Source: an uncultured Eubacterium sp.
GTDB lineage: Bacteria > Bacillota > Clostridia > Lachnospirales > Lachnospiraceae
Length of the DNA stretch: 64,000 nt
Direction: 5' to 3'
Assembly (NCBI GenBank): GCA_934351445.1
Contig: CAKRIZ010000001.1
Location: 62,001 to 126,000, forward strand
Under the pieces are notes generated by a model, which had not been told where the DNA came from, did no database searches, and worked only from the letters and a program-made list of their open reading frames with translations. Shown piece after piece: positions 1-7,899 of the stretch. The translations under genes and the position numbers were made by a program. Numbering within the stretch: position 1 is the first letter of the stretch; each line of letters starts with the position of its first letter.

Positions 1-1479
1 GTCCGTATAGTCGGTCACATTGTTTGCGTCCAGATTCTCCGATGCCTCTACGAGCGGGCAGATGATATATGCCTGATGTCCGGCTGCCACTTCTTTTTCT
101 AAAAATGCATTTGCCTTCTTCCGATAGTTCTCTCCTACCACACAGTTTTTGATCGGCAGTCTCGTTGCAGGCACCTCGTCCATCACCGAGATATCCATAT
201 CTCCATATAAAATAATTGCCAATGTACGTGGAATCGGTGTCGCACTCATGACCAGAATATGCGGAGACTGCCCTTTTTCGGCAAACGTCTCGCGCTGACG
301 GACACCAAAACGGTGCTGTTCATCCGTGATCACAAGTGCCAGGCGTTCATAAGCTACCTGCTCCTGAATGAGTGCGTGTGTGCCGATAATAAGCGCGTCG
401 GTATGCTCCGCGATCAATGCGCGCGCCTCACGCTTCTGCTTTGCAGTCATAGATCCCGTGAGCAGCACAATCGTCTTTTGGATTCCAAAACGCCCACACA
501 GTTCCAGAAATGACTGCTCATGCTGCTTTGCCAACACCTCCGTCGGTGCCATGATCGCTGACTGACAGCCCTGATCCGAGACATACAGCATCGCCAGAAA
601 CGCGACAATCGTTTTTCCGCTGCCTACATCTCCCTGGATCAGCCGCTGCATCAACGTCTCACCCTGCAGATCCCGCAGCACCTCCTGCAAGGTACGCTGC
701 TGTGCTCCGGTGAGTGCATAAGGCAGTTTTTCGATGTAAGTTTTCAGATCATCCGGCTGAAAATGATAGGCATTTTTCTGTTTTTCTTCGCCCTGTTTCT
801 GAAGCTGCATCGTCATTAAAAATAAGAAAAATTCATCAAATACCAGCCTTCTCCTTGCACAGGTGAGTGCTTCCACAGACTCTGGAAAATGGATCTGATC
901 CAGTGCGTAATTATATTCCGCTAACTCATGCTTTTCACGGATACCGGTAGGCAGATAATCAAAAAAACTATCGCAGGCCTGTAATGCATACCGGATCGTT
1001 TTACACAGGAAACGATTGGTAATGCCACGTGTCAGTGCATAGACCGGCTGCATGGATGCCTCAATTGCAGCATAGTCCTCCGGTGAGAACAACGCTGGCT
1101 GTTCCATATGCCAGACACCATTTTTATCAAACACTTTTCCATACAGGATCACGGTTTTTCCTTTTTTCAGTCCGTTTGCGATATATGGCAGGCGAAACCA
1201 GATTGCCTCTAATTCTTTCCCGGCAAAGCTGCTTTTTAAGACCGTGATCGTCATTGCACGTGTGCGGCGCATCACCGCCGGCCGTGCAATCGACACAATC
1301 ACTGCAGCTGTTTCATTGTCCCGCAGCTCATCCATCTGTACTGCCTGCGGATATGTTACATAGTCCCGGGGAAAATGAAGGAGTATATCACCTACGGTGT
1401 ATACTCCCATTTTCTGCAGCAAGTTTTCCGTTTTCTCGCCCACGCCTTTCACTTCACGGATCGGTGCAGTCAACTCCAT
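1..1479 (-). CDS. recG: ATP-dependent DNA helicase RecG (partial, C-terminus cut by window edge)
   Basis: RecG is the branch-migration helicase that remodels stalled forks and Holliday junctions. The reading frame runs open from an ATG at 1477-1479 to the first base of the window, giving 493 residues of a protein usually near 680, so the last part of the helicase core is missing. Visible motifs are a wedge/OB region at about residues 50-140, Walker A GDVGSGKT near residue 282, the helicase motif II DEQHRFG near 386 and motif III MSATPIPRT near 411. The N-terminus MELTAPIREVKGVG is typical. It lies 18 bp downstream of fakA, an order common in Firmicutes (asp23-fakA-recG). No start other than this ATG looks better, although its Shine-Dalgarno sequence is weak, which suggests coupling to fakA. 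Confidence 0.95.
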   Translation of the reverse strand, partial: MELTAPIREVKGVGEKTENLLQKMGVYTVGDILLHFPRDYVTYPQAVQMDELRDNETAAVIVSIARPAVMRRTRAMTITVLKSSFAGKELEAIWFRLPYIANGLKKGKTVILYGKVFDKNGVWHMEQPALFSPEDYAAIEASMQPVYALTRGITNRFLCKTIRYALQACDSFFDYLPTGIREKHELAEYNYALDQIHFPESVEALTCARRRLVFDEFFLFLMTMQLQKQGEEKQKNAYHFQPDDLKTYIEKLPYALTGAQQRTLQEVLRDLQGETLMQRLIQGDVGSGKTIVAFLAMLYVSDQGCQSAIMAPTEVLAKQHEQSFLELCGRFGIQKTIVLLTGSMTAKQKREARALIAEHTDALIIGTHALIQEQVAYERLALVITDEQHRFGVRQRETFAEKGQSPHILVMSATPIPRTLAIILYGDMDISVMDEVPATRLPIKNCVVGENYRKKANAFLEKEVAAGHQAYIICPLVEASENLDANNVTDYTD

Positions 1480-1497
1480 AATGCTTGCTCCAATCGT

Positions 1498-3186
1498 TTA
1501 TTCGACAGACAGGATATAATAATATACCGGCTGTCCACCGTTGTTTACTTCGACTTCGATGTCTGCATACTTCTCACGAATCTTTTCTGCCAGTGCAGAC
1601 GCATCTTCTTCTGACACTTCTTCGCCATAATACAGGCTCACAATACCGCTCTCATCATCTATGAGCTGGTCAACCATATCCATGAGTGCCTGCTCCATAT
1701 CCGCACCCACAGACAGGATACCGTCATCGCCAATACCCATATAATCGTTTTCCTTGATCTCCCTGCCATCGATCACGGTATCACGCACTGCATAAGTGAT
1801 CTGCCCGCTCTTGACATTTGCCAGTTCATCCACCATACGCTTTGCATTCTCATCCGCAGACTGCTCTGGAATATAGTTAATCAGCGCCGTGATTCCCTGC
1901 GGGATCGTCTTTGTCGGAATGACATAGATATTTTTATCCTCTGACAAGGAGGCTGCCTGGTTTGCCGCCAGAATGATGTTTTTATTGTTCGGAAGAACAA
2001 AAATACTTTTCGCAGGTACTTTTTCGATTGCGTGCAGAATGTCTTCCGTACTCGGGTTCATCGTCTGTCCGCCCTCGATAATGACATCTACACCGAGACC
2101 GCTAAAAATCTCGCTCAGCCCATTGCCTGCTGATACACTGATAAATCCCATGTCCTTCCACTCTGCCTCAGGCTTCGTCTCCTGCGCAGCCTGCTCGGCA
2201 GCTACTTTTTCAGCATCCTTGATCAGACGCTCCTGATGCTCTTCACGCATATTGTCAATCTTGATCTTGCTGAGCGATCCGTGTGTGAGTGCTTCCTGAA
2301 TCGCAAGACCCGGGTCATTGGTATGTACATGGGTCTTTACGATCTCATCATCCGCAACTACGACAATTGAATCGCCGATGGATGTCAGAAACTCCTTGTA
2401 CTTTGCCACTTCCTCATCGCTTAACGGTTTATTTAATACAATAATAAACTCGGTACAGTAACCGAACTTAATCTCCGCCTCTGTCTCGGCAGAGATCTTT
2501 GTGATACCACTGGTTGTAGTCTTGTCTGCCTCAAAGCTACTGTAATCAATCTCCTTGCCCATCAGCGCATCATAAGCGCCCTGAAGGACAACAACAAGAC
2601 CCTGTCCGCCGGAATCAACGACTCCTGCCTGCTTTAATACAGGAAGCATCTCCGGGGTCTTTTTTAATACACGCTCGGCTTCATCAATGACAGCACGGAT
2701 AAATACGCACAGGTCATCCGTCTCTTCTACCATATCGATCGCTTTATCGGCTGCACCTCTGGCCACTGTAAGGATCGTACCTTCCTTCGGCTTCATGACT
2801 GCCTTGTATGCTGTCTCAACTGCCTTATTGCATGCTTCTGCAAGAATTACGGTATCAATCGTATCGTAACCGGAAATCACCTTCGTAAATCCACGGAAAA
2901 GCTGTGACAGGATCACACCTGAGTTACCTCTGGCTCCACGCAGAGAACCGGATGAAATCGCCTTTGCAACAGATTTCATGGATAACTTCTCAATATTACT
3001 CACTTCTTTTGCAGCGGAGAGAATCGTCATGGACATATTTGTTCCGGTATCGCCATCAGGCACCGGGAACACATTCAGTTCATTAATCCATTCCTTTTTT
3101 GCCTCCAGGTTGTGCGCACCTGCCAAAAACATCTTTGCCAGCAGCTTTGCGTCAATCTTCTCTATTTCAGATACAGTTTGTCCCAC
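1498..3186 (-). CDS. fakA: FakA/YloV-type DAK2 domain fatty acid kinase subunit
   Basis: A 562-residue protein of the DhaL/YloV family. In Staphylococcus the homologue FakA phosphorylates fatty acids presented by FakB (DegV family). The N-terminal kinase domain (about residues 8-205) carries the Mg/ATP motif PDGDTGTNM at 43-51 and GARGNSGVILSQ at 84-95. A middle linker and the C-terminal FakA domain follow. The start appears to be GTG at 3184-3186, with the strong ribosome site TAGGAGG 8 nt upstream. It follows asp23 by 13 bp and precedes recG. No FakB is present in the window, so the substrate-binding partner must lie elsewhere. Function is by family; the fold assignment is firm. Confidence 0.93.
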   Translation of the reverse strand: MGQTVSEIEKIDAKLLAKMFLAGAHNLEAKKEWINELNVFPVPDGDTGTNMSMTILSAAKEVSNIEKLSMKSVAKAISSGSLRGARGNSGVILSQLFRGFTKVISGYDTIDTVILAEACNKAVETAYKAVMKPKEGTILTVARGAADKAIDMVEETDDLCVFIRAVIDEAERVLKKTPEMLPVLKQAGVVDSGGQGLVVVLQGAYDALMGKEIDYSSFEADKTTTSGITKISAETEAEIKFGYCTEFIIVLNKPLSDEEVAKYKEFLTSIGDSIVVVADDEIVKTHVHTNDPGLAIQEALTHGSLSKIKIDNMREEHQERLIKDAEKVAAEQAAQETKPEAEWKDMGFISVSAGNGLSEIFSGLGVDVIIEGGQTMNPSTEDILHAIEKVPAKSIFVLPNNKNIILAANQAASLSEDKNIYVIPTKTIPQGITALINYIPEQSADENAKRMVDELANVKSGQITYAVRDTVIDGREIKENDYMGIGDDGILSVGADMEQALMDMVDQLIDDESGIVSLYYGEEVSEEDASALAEKIREKYADIEVEVNNGGQPVYYYILSVE

Positions 3187-3199
3187 TTGTCTTATCCTC

Positions 3200-3559
3200 C
3201 TAATCGATTACCCGTACACCTTCGACGGAAATATTGATCTTATTTATTTTCATACCCGTGAATTCTTCCACGCGATATTTGACTGTCTCTATCAGATTAT
3301 CCGCCACTGTAAAAATGCTTACTCCATATGCCACAATCACATGAAAATCTATGCTGATCTCATTTGCATCATCGACAGTCACATTGATGCCATGTGAGAG
3401 GTAATCTCTCTTCAACAGCTTTACAAGACCATCCTTCATATTTACCGCAGCCATACCTACAATACCGAAGCACTCCACTGCAACAGAACCGGCATAGGTA
3501 GCGATCACTTCCGGGTCAATGGTAACAGTACCTAAAGAATTGGTTAATTGTCCATTCAT
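3200..3559 (-). CDS. Asp23/Gls24 family envelope stress protein (YloU-like)
   Basis: A 119-residue Asp23/YloU protein. The family forms small membrane-associated or cytosolic proteins linked to envelope stress and, in Firmicutes, sits directly before fakA, as here. The ATG at 3557-3559 has GGAGGTTTGACT immediately upstream; a TTG two codons earlier is in frame but overlaps the ribosome site, so the ATG is preferred. The sequence shows the family pattern: an N-terminal segment TIDPEVIATYAG, the conserved GIVGMA, and a hydrophobic-acidic C-terminal half ending VNISVEGVRVID. No membrane segment is seen. It is the first gene of the asp23-fakA-recG transcript; its promoter is not clear, although a TAGAAT lies about 80 bp upstream. 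Confidence 0.88.
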   Translation of the reverse strand: MNGQLTNSLGTVTIDPEVIATYAGSVAVECFGIVGMAAVNMKDGLVKLLKRDYLSHGINVTVDDANEISIDFHVIVAYGVSIFTVADNLIETVKYRVEEFTGMKINKINISVEGVRVID

Positions 3560-3715
3560 AGTCAAACCTCCATATCGTCATTCGGTACATCAAACATCGT
3601 ACACAAAATCCTATTTTTCCAATAATAAACGTACCGTAGTCTATCTTATTCTATACCATCTATCGGAAAAAAGAAACATATATTTGATTAATTTGCAATT
3701 TTTTTCAAATTATTC

Positions 3716-3744
3716 TTGCATTGCATATTTATATCTGATAAAAT
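3716..3744 (+). promoter_or_regulatory. Sigma-A type promoter of rpmB
   Basis: TTGCAT (3716-3721), a 17 bp spacer, and TAAAAT (3739-3744). It lies about 70 bp before the rpmB start in an AT-rich divergent intergenic region. This is a sequence match only. Confidence 0.6.
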
Positions 3745-3812
3745 GTCCTAGTATGAGTTTAGAGAATATCGCTCTGAACTAATTTTGGAAACCAGACAAG
3801 GAGGTGCAAGTC

Positions 3813-3998
3813 ATGGCAAAGTGTGCAGTATGTGGAAAAGGCGCTCATTTCGGAAACAATGTGAGCCATTCTCATAGAAGATCAAACAGAATGTTCAAGT
3901 CCAACATCAAGTCTGTTCGTTGCGTAGTAAACGGAGGAACAAAGACACAGTATGTTTGTGCTAGATGTCTGAAGTCAGGAAAAGTTGAGCGCGCATAG
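3813..3998 (+). CDS. rpmB: 50S ribosomal protein L28
   Basis: A 61-residue basic protein of the large ribosomal subunit. It begins MAKCAVCGKG and contains SHSHRRSNRMF, the L28 signature. Cysteines C4, C7, C49 and C52 form two CxxC pairs, so this is the zinc-binding (C+) form. AAGGAGGT at 3798-3805 is spaced for the ATG at 3813; an in-frame start three codons upstream lies inside the ribosome site and is rejected. It is a single-gene unit, divergent from asp23, with its own promoter and a strong terminator. Confidence 0.97.
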   Translation: MAKCAVCGKGAHFGNNVSHSHRRSNRMFKSNIKSVRCVVNGGTKTQYVCARCLKSGKVERA

Positions 3999-4042
3999 TT
4001 CTCTCTTCCGCTGATTTATGAGCATGAGAAAAAAGGACATGG

Positions 4043-4074
4043 AAAAGAAGCTGATACTGTCAGCTTCTTTTTTT
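4043..4074 (+). terminator. Intrinsic terminator of rpmB
   Basis: A 10 bp stem (AAGAAGCTGA / TCAGCTTCTT) with a 5 nt loop, followed by a T-run. The oppositely oriented small membrane-protein gene ends 5 bp further on. Confidence 0.9.
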
Positions 4075-4078
4075 ATCC

Positions 4079-4219
4079 CTATCCACAGCAAAATAGCTGG
4101 TAGCCGATCAGCAGCAAGGCACCAATCAGAATGACAAGCACGACTGTACTCTCGATAAACAAGGTGATCAACATGCCGACCGCCATACAAAAAAACGAAT
4201 ATCCGATTAATCTGCGCAT
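4079..4219 (-). CDS. Small hydrophobic membrane protein, unknown function
   Basis: A 46-residue open frame starting MRRLIGYSFFCMAVGM and ending LLIGYQLFCCG. It has basic residues at the N-terminus, then one or two hydrophobic segments (about residues 6-22 and 24-42), and a terminal CCG. The ATG at 4217-4219 has a strong ribosome site, GGAGGAGGG, just upstream. The charge and hydrophobicity pattern looks like a genuine one- or two-pass membrane peptide. I do not recognise a family. It sits between ytfJ and rpmB. A terminator-like hairpin separates it from ytfJ, so it would need read-through or a promoter of its own. Confidence 0.6.
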   Translation of the reverse strand: MRRLIGYSFFCMAVGMLITLFIESTVVLVILIGALLLIGYQLFCCG

Positions 4220-4234
4220 GTCCCTCCTCCAATA

Positions 4235-4260
4235 CAAAAGAATCCTGCCCGCAGGATTCT
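4235..4260 (-). terminator. Hairpin with T-tract downstream of ytfJ
   Basis: AGAATCCTGC / GCAGGATTCT (4239-4260) are perfect inverted arms with a 2 nt centre. On the minus strand they are followed by TTTTG. It could end the ytfI-ytfJ transcript. The T-run is short, and the next gene's ribosome site follows at once, so partial termination is possible. A similar TCCTGC/GCAGGA hairpin lies near 46480. Confidence 0.55.
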
Positions 4261-4321
4261 CCGCCTGCGGTGGGTCGCTTCTGTGACATACTACAGTATA
4301 TGCCTGAACGGTCTTATATGA

Positions 4322-4738
4322 TTACTGATTGACAGATGCATCAAGCATCTCACTCATTTCCTTACCTGCCTCTTTTTTTGCCTGCTCAGAACTATTGTCA
4401 ACATCTTTTTTCGTAAATTTATCTACAAATTCGGGCACCATATCGAGAATCTTGGTGATGCCATCCTGATTTTTGACATTGACAAGTCTGGTTGAGCCAT
4501 TCTGGATCACCAACACTGCTGACGGCTGGATACGTCCTCCCATACCGCCTCCCGCGTTGTTCGATCCGCTTTTTGCGAAAGCACCTGCTCCCACGCCAAA
4601 ACTCACATCAACGAGCGGTAAGATGATCGTATCACCGATATGGATTGCGTCCCCGACAACCGTCTTTGACGATATAAAGCTGTCCATTCCTTTAAATAAA
4701 GACTCTACTGTTGAACGAAAGCTGCTGTTTTCTCCCAT
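4322..4738 (-). CDS. ytfJ: GerW/YtfJ family spore protein
   Basis: A 138-residue YtfJ (GerW) family protein. In Bacillus it is a forespore protein needed for normal germination. The N-terminus carries VESLFKGMDSFISSKTVVGD. A glycine-rich stretch, FGVGAGAFAKSG...GGGMGGR, is characteristic of the family, and a PSAVLVIQNG strand follows. It lies 5 bp downstream of a DUF2953 gene, the same pairing as ytfI-ytfJ of Bacillus subtilis, which strengthens the call. GGAGGTAATTATT precedes the ATG. The role here is inferred from family only. Confidence 0.88.
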   Translation of the reverse strand: MGENSSFRSTVESLFKGMDSFISSKTVVGDAIHIGDTIILPLVDVSFGVGAGAFAKSGSNNAGGGMGGRIQPSAVLVIQNGSTRLVNVKNQDGITKILDMVPEFVDKFTKKDVDNSSEQAKKEAGKEMSEMLDASVNQ

Positions 4739-4743
4739 AATAA

Positions 4744-5514
4744 TTACCTCCTGAGTTTTTTAATCATTCTTCGGATATCACTGTCAAATAATAACCGCAT
4801 ACCACTGGCGGCAGCATGTATGAGACACACATGCCCCCTCACATCCAGCCAGCCCTTCAGATATAGATCCTCTGTGACAAAATCCGGCTCTATACTGCAT
4901 TTTTTCCCATATGCAAACGGACAGACACTGAGCACTGCCGTCAGATAACCTGTATTGGCAGGATCTCCAAGCGAAAATGCCACATCCCCCTGCACACGTC
5001 TCGGTCCGATATGATGCAGCAGGCTCTTAACCTCACGCAATACATGAAGGAATGCCCGCCGGTTATGCTCATCCTTCAGTTCTGACCAGATCTGTTTTGC
5101 GGTACCCATCACATCTTTTGAAAACCTTTTTTCTGCTCTGTCTGAGGAATCAGGCTGCTCTGCCTGTCCTGACAAAGATGCCTGTTGCCCCGTTGCTGCA
5201 GCCGTCTCCATCTTCCGGGTGGATGGTTCTGCTGATTCTGGGACTGGCTTTTCACATTTCGTTTCCTCCGGTATATCTATCGTCCCCGCAGAAGCTTTCT
5301 TGCGCTTTCTACATTTTTTCCCCGGAAACACCTGTATGCCAAAGATCTTTACCTTACAGCAGAACACCGGATCATTTTCCGGTGTACCGTTTACCCATAT
5401 ACGATATGGAACCGGCATAAATAAAACCAGACAGATAAGAAACAACAGCAATCCGATGATACCGAGTATCAGCCAGCCGATCACTTTCAGGATCGTAAGC
5501 AAGATTCCTAGCAT
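4744..5514 (-). CDS. ytfI: DUF2953 membrane protein (YtfI-like)
   Basis: A 256-residue protein. A strongly hydrophobic N-terminal segment (about residues 3-32) is followed by PYRIWVNG. A low-complexity Ser/Glu/Ala linker spans roughly residues 70-130, and the C-terminal part contains GDPANTGYLTAVLSVCPF, the DUF2953 hallmark. Function is unknown. Its conserved place before ytfJ suggests a spore- or envelope-related role. The ATG overlaps the last codons of the upstream gene (5508-5514), indicating translational coupling; GGAAGGTCAGAT lies before it. Confidence 0.8.
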   Translation of the reverse strand: MLGILLTILKVIGWLILGIIGLLLFLICLVLFMPVPYRIWVNGTPENDPVFCCKVKIFGIQVFPGKKCRKRKKASAGTIDIPEETKCEKPVPESAEPSTRKMETAAATGQQASLSGQAEQPDSSDRAEKRFSKDVMGTAKQIWSELKDEHNRRAFLHVLREVKSLLHHIGPRRVQGDVAFSLGDPANTGYLTAVLSVCPFAYGKKCSIEPDFVTEDLYLKGWLDVRGHVCLIHAAASGMRLLFDSDIRRMIKKLRR

Positions 5515-5855
5515 ATCTGACCTTCCTCTCTGCTTCCATGTCGATTATCACGGATAAATTCACGCAGTCTGAAATCACCCCGGACTGTATATACTCCGTT
5601 TATAATCATACCTGCCAGCATCACGGCTTCCTCATAATCTCCCGCAATACCTATGACATACAGCCCTTTTTTCGGATAATAGCGCTGCCGTATCACCTTT
5701 GTTGAAATGATATCAATCAGATTATCCGGATTTGATGCCAACGTCAACAGATATGCATTATGAAAGATGCTGCGCGTTCTGACCCCACGGATGATTTTCT
5801 CTTTTTTGCGGGATGATATACTCTCACCGACAAACAGATCACCGTACCATATCAT
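5508..5855 (-). CDS. Hypothetical protein, 115 residues
   Basis: I do not recognise this family. The protein is soluble and basic, begins MIWYGDLFVGESISSRK, and contains VIGIAGDYEEAVMLAGMIINGVY, which has the rhythm of an alpha/beta fold. No signal peptide or membrane segment is visible. GAGGATAATAT precedes the ATG. Its 3' end overlaps the ytfI start by 7 bp, so it is co-translated with ytfI-ytfJ and may share their role. The coding call is supported by the coupling and the even amino-acid composition. Confidence 0.7.
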   Translation of the reverse strand: MIWYGDLFVGESISSRKKEKIIRGVRTRSIFHNAYLLTLASNPDNLIDIISTKVIRQRYYPKKGLYVIGIAGDYEEAVMLAGMIINGVYTVRGDFRLREFIRDNRHGSREEGQIC

Positions 5856-5893
5856 ATATTATCCTCATTCATAGCCGTTCCATACCTTTACAG

Positions 5894-6346
5894 CTACCAA
5901 TATTTATGACTTCCCCACAGGTTACTTTTCTTCAGATCCAGATATTCATTGTATGCTTTTTCCAGAATCTGCTTCTCGTTGTTGAATTTTAAAAGATGAT
6001 ACGCTTCGTGGTATTTATAGTATCCGGAATCCACGAAATATTCCTCGCGTTGTGGTTTGCTGTAATAGCTGTCGCCCATCATCAGATACCAGTGCACTTC
6101 TTTCTGCACGACATCCTCCGGAACATTAAAAGTATACTGGCTTTTTCCGATGTATTTGATAATCGCAGCCTCTACACCGGCCTCTTCCTTTACTTCCCGC
6201 GCTGCAGTCTCCTTGTACTCCTCACCATTCTCAACGGTTCCCTTCGGCAGTACCCATCCTTCATACTTATTCCGATAGTTCTTGTAAAGTAACAGTATCT
6301 TTCCGCGAAATATTACCACACCACCACAACTGGTTGCCTCGATCAT
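5894..6346 (-). CDS. NUDIX hydrolase
   Basis: A 150-residue NUDIX domain protein that hydrolyses nucleoside diphosphates linked to another moiety; the exact substrate cannot be read from sequence. The Nudix box spans residues 36-58 and fits GX5EX7REUXEEXGU (G36, E42, R50-E51, E54-E55, G57). The N-terminus EATSCGGVVIFRGKILLLYKN resembles the diadenosine polyphosphate hydrolase group (Ap4A/AP6A type). AGGAGGTATTGCA precedes the ATG. It lies between the PBP gene and the 115-residue gene, all on the same strand. Confidence 0.9.
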   Translation of the reverse strand: MIEATSCGGVVIFRGKILLLYKNYRNKYEGWVLPKGTVENGEEYKETAAREVKEEAGVEAAIIKYIGKSQYTFNVPEDVVQKEVHWYLMMGDSYYSKPQREEYFVDSGYYKYHEAYHLLKFNNEKQILEKAYNEYLDLKKSNLWGSHKYW

Positions 6347-6399
6347 TGCAATACCTCCTGATGTGGTTCAAAAATCTAAAATCATTTATCAGTATACTC

Positions 6400-7899
6400 T
6401 TATTTAAAGTAGGTGTCAAACACAGTCTTTGCAATCGGCACTGCAACCGTACCTCCGTTTCCGGCTCCCTCTACGACAACAGCGATCGCAATCGTCTGTT
6501 TTCCCTTTGCGCGTGCATAGCCGACAAACCATGCATGGCTGTCACCCTTGGTCGTCCCATACTCCGCTGATCCGGTCTTTCCGGCCGCATTATAAGCATC
6601 CGACTGCAGTGCTGACGCCGTTCCGTCTGTCACAACTGCGCGCATCATACCGCGCAGGATCTTTGCTTCCTTTTGCTTCATCAACTGTCCGTATGCTTCC
6701 GGCTCATACTGCTTAATAACTTTTCCATCTGTATTTTCCACACGGTCTGCCACGTATGGTGTCATCAATATACCGTTATTTTCGATTGCCGAAGCGATCA
6801 GTGCCATGTGCAGTGGACTGACCAGTGTCTTACCCTGCCCGATTGCTGTTGCCATGACCTCACTGGGCGCAGCACCGGATGTCAGCGAAAAGCGGCTCTT
6901 ACTGCTCGCAATACGACCTGGAAGATCGGTGTTAAACAGCACATCCTCGCTGGTCGACACATATTTTTTCAGATTTAACGACAAGCCGATATTGGCAAAC
7001 GAGCTATTGCAGGATTTTTCCAGTGAAGTCTTCAGGTCTACGGTGCCATGTACCGATCCGCCAAAACAATGCAGTGTATAATTATCTGCCGTAATACTGC
7101 CGCTGCAGTCATAGCGGTATGACTTATAATCATTTGGGTGTTCCCTGATATACTCCAATGCCGTGACGAGCTTAAACGTAGATCCCGGCGGATACAGTCC
7201 CTGTGTGGCACGGTTCAGCAGCACAGAATTCTCATCATCATTTGCCAGAATCGAATTCCAGTCAGTGACGATCGTATTGGGATCAAAATCCGGTTTGGAA
7301 ACCATGGACAATATTTTCCCGGTCTCCGGTTCCAGAACTACCACAGCGCCTTTGTAGCTGCCGAGCGCATCATAAGCCGCGGATTGCAGCTTTGCATCCA
7401 GCGTTGTGACCAGTGTATCCCCCTGGTTTTTATTTCCCTCCATCTCGTTCATGACACGTTCTAAAATAAATGAATGGGAACGGAGCAGTTCAAAATTATA
7501 GCTTGATTCCAGTCCGGCCTTGCCATTGTCTGCATAACCGACTACGTGTGCATATTTTCTGCCCTGTGGATAGACCCGCGTCTCTGTTCCATTTGCATCT
7601 GTCCTGGTCTGTGCAAGCACGGTACCGTCATCAGATACAATCGATCCGCGTATCACGCGCTCCGCAAAACTGTCAAGTCTGGTATTATACGGATTGTTGA
7701 TGAACTGCTCGCTGCGCGCAATCTGAAAATAAGCAAAATAGGCAATCATTGCCAAAAAGATGCCGATGAAAAAATAAGCGATGACGGCAAACTCCCGGTT
7801 GGAGGATCTTCTCCTTCTGCGCACAGACTTATTCTGCGGTGCGCTTTCCCCTGTGTCCTGTTCTGTTTGTCCTTTGGCTGATGTTCTCTTTTTCCCCAT
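6400..7899 (-). CDS. Class B penicillin-binding protein (transpeptidase)
   Basis: A 499-residue peptidoglycan D,D-transpeptidase with one N-terminal membrane anchor (about residues 35-60 after a very basic cytoplasmic stretch). The transpeptidase active-site motifs are all present: STFK at about 240-243, SCN at about 296-298 and KTG at about 441-443. The short N-terminal module and the tight pairing with an FtsW/RodA gene resemble PbpA/RodA-type pairs of elongation or sporulation rather than large PBP2x. The gene overlaps the ftsW 3' end by 71 bp. The ATG at 7897-7899 is spaced 12 nt from GAGAGG; an ATG four codons earlier abuts that ribosome site and is less likely. Confidence 0.92.
   Translation of the reverse strand: MGKKRTSAKGQTEQDTGESAPQNKSVRRRRRSSNREFAVIAYFFIGIFLAMIAYFAYFQIARSEQFINNPYNTRLDSFAERVIRGSIVSDDGTVLAQTRTDANGTETRVYPQGRKYAHVVGYADNGKAGLESSYNFELLRSHSFILERVMNEMEGNKNQGDTLVTTLDAKLQSAAYDALGSYKGAVVVLEPETGKILSMVSKPDFDPNTIVTDWNSILANDDENSVLLNRATQGLYPPGSTFKLVTALEYIREHPNDYKSYRYDCSGSITADNYTLHCFGGSVHGTVDLKTSLEKSCNSSFANIGLSLNLKKYVSTSEDVLFNTDLPGRIASSKSRFSLTSGAAPSEVMATAIGQGKTLVSPLHMALIASAIENNGILMTPYVADRVENTDGKVIKQYEPEAYGQLMKQKEAKILRGMMRAVVTDGTASALQSDAYNAAGKTGSAEYGTTKGDSHAWFVGYARAKGKQTIAIAVVVEGAGNGGTVAVPIAKTVFDTYFK

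Noticed and set aside
3975..4289. Minus-strand frame of 104 codons between rpmB and ytfJ
   Set aside because: It runs through the rpmB terminator and is out of frame with the better-supported 46-residue protein.
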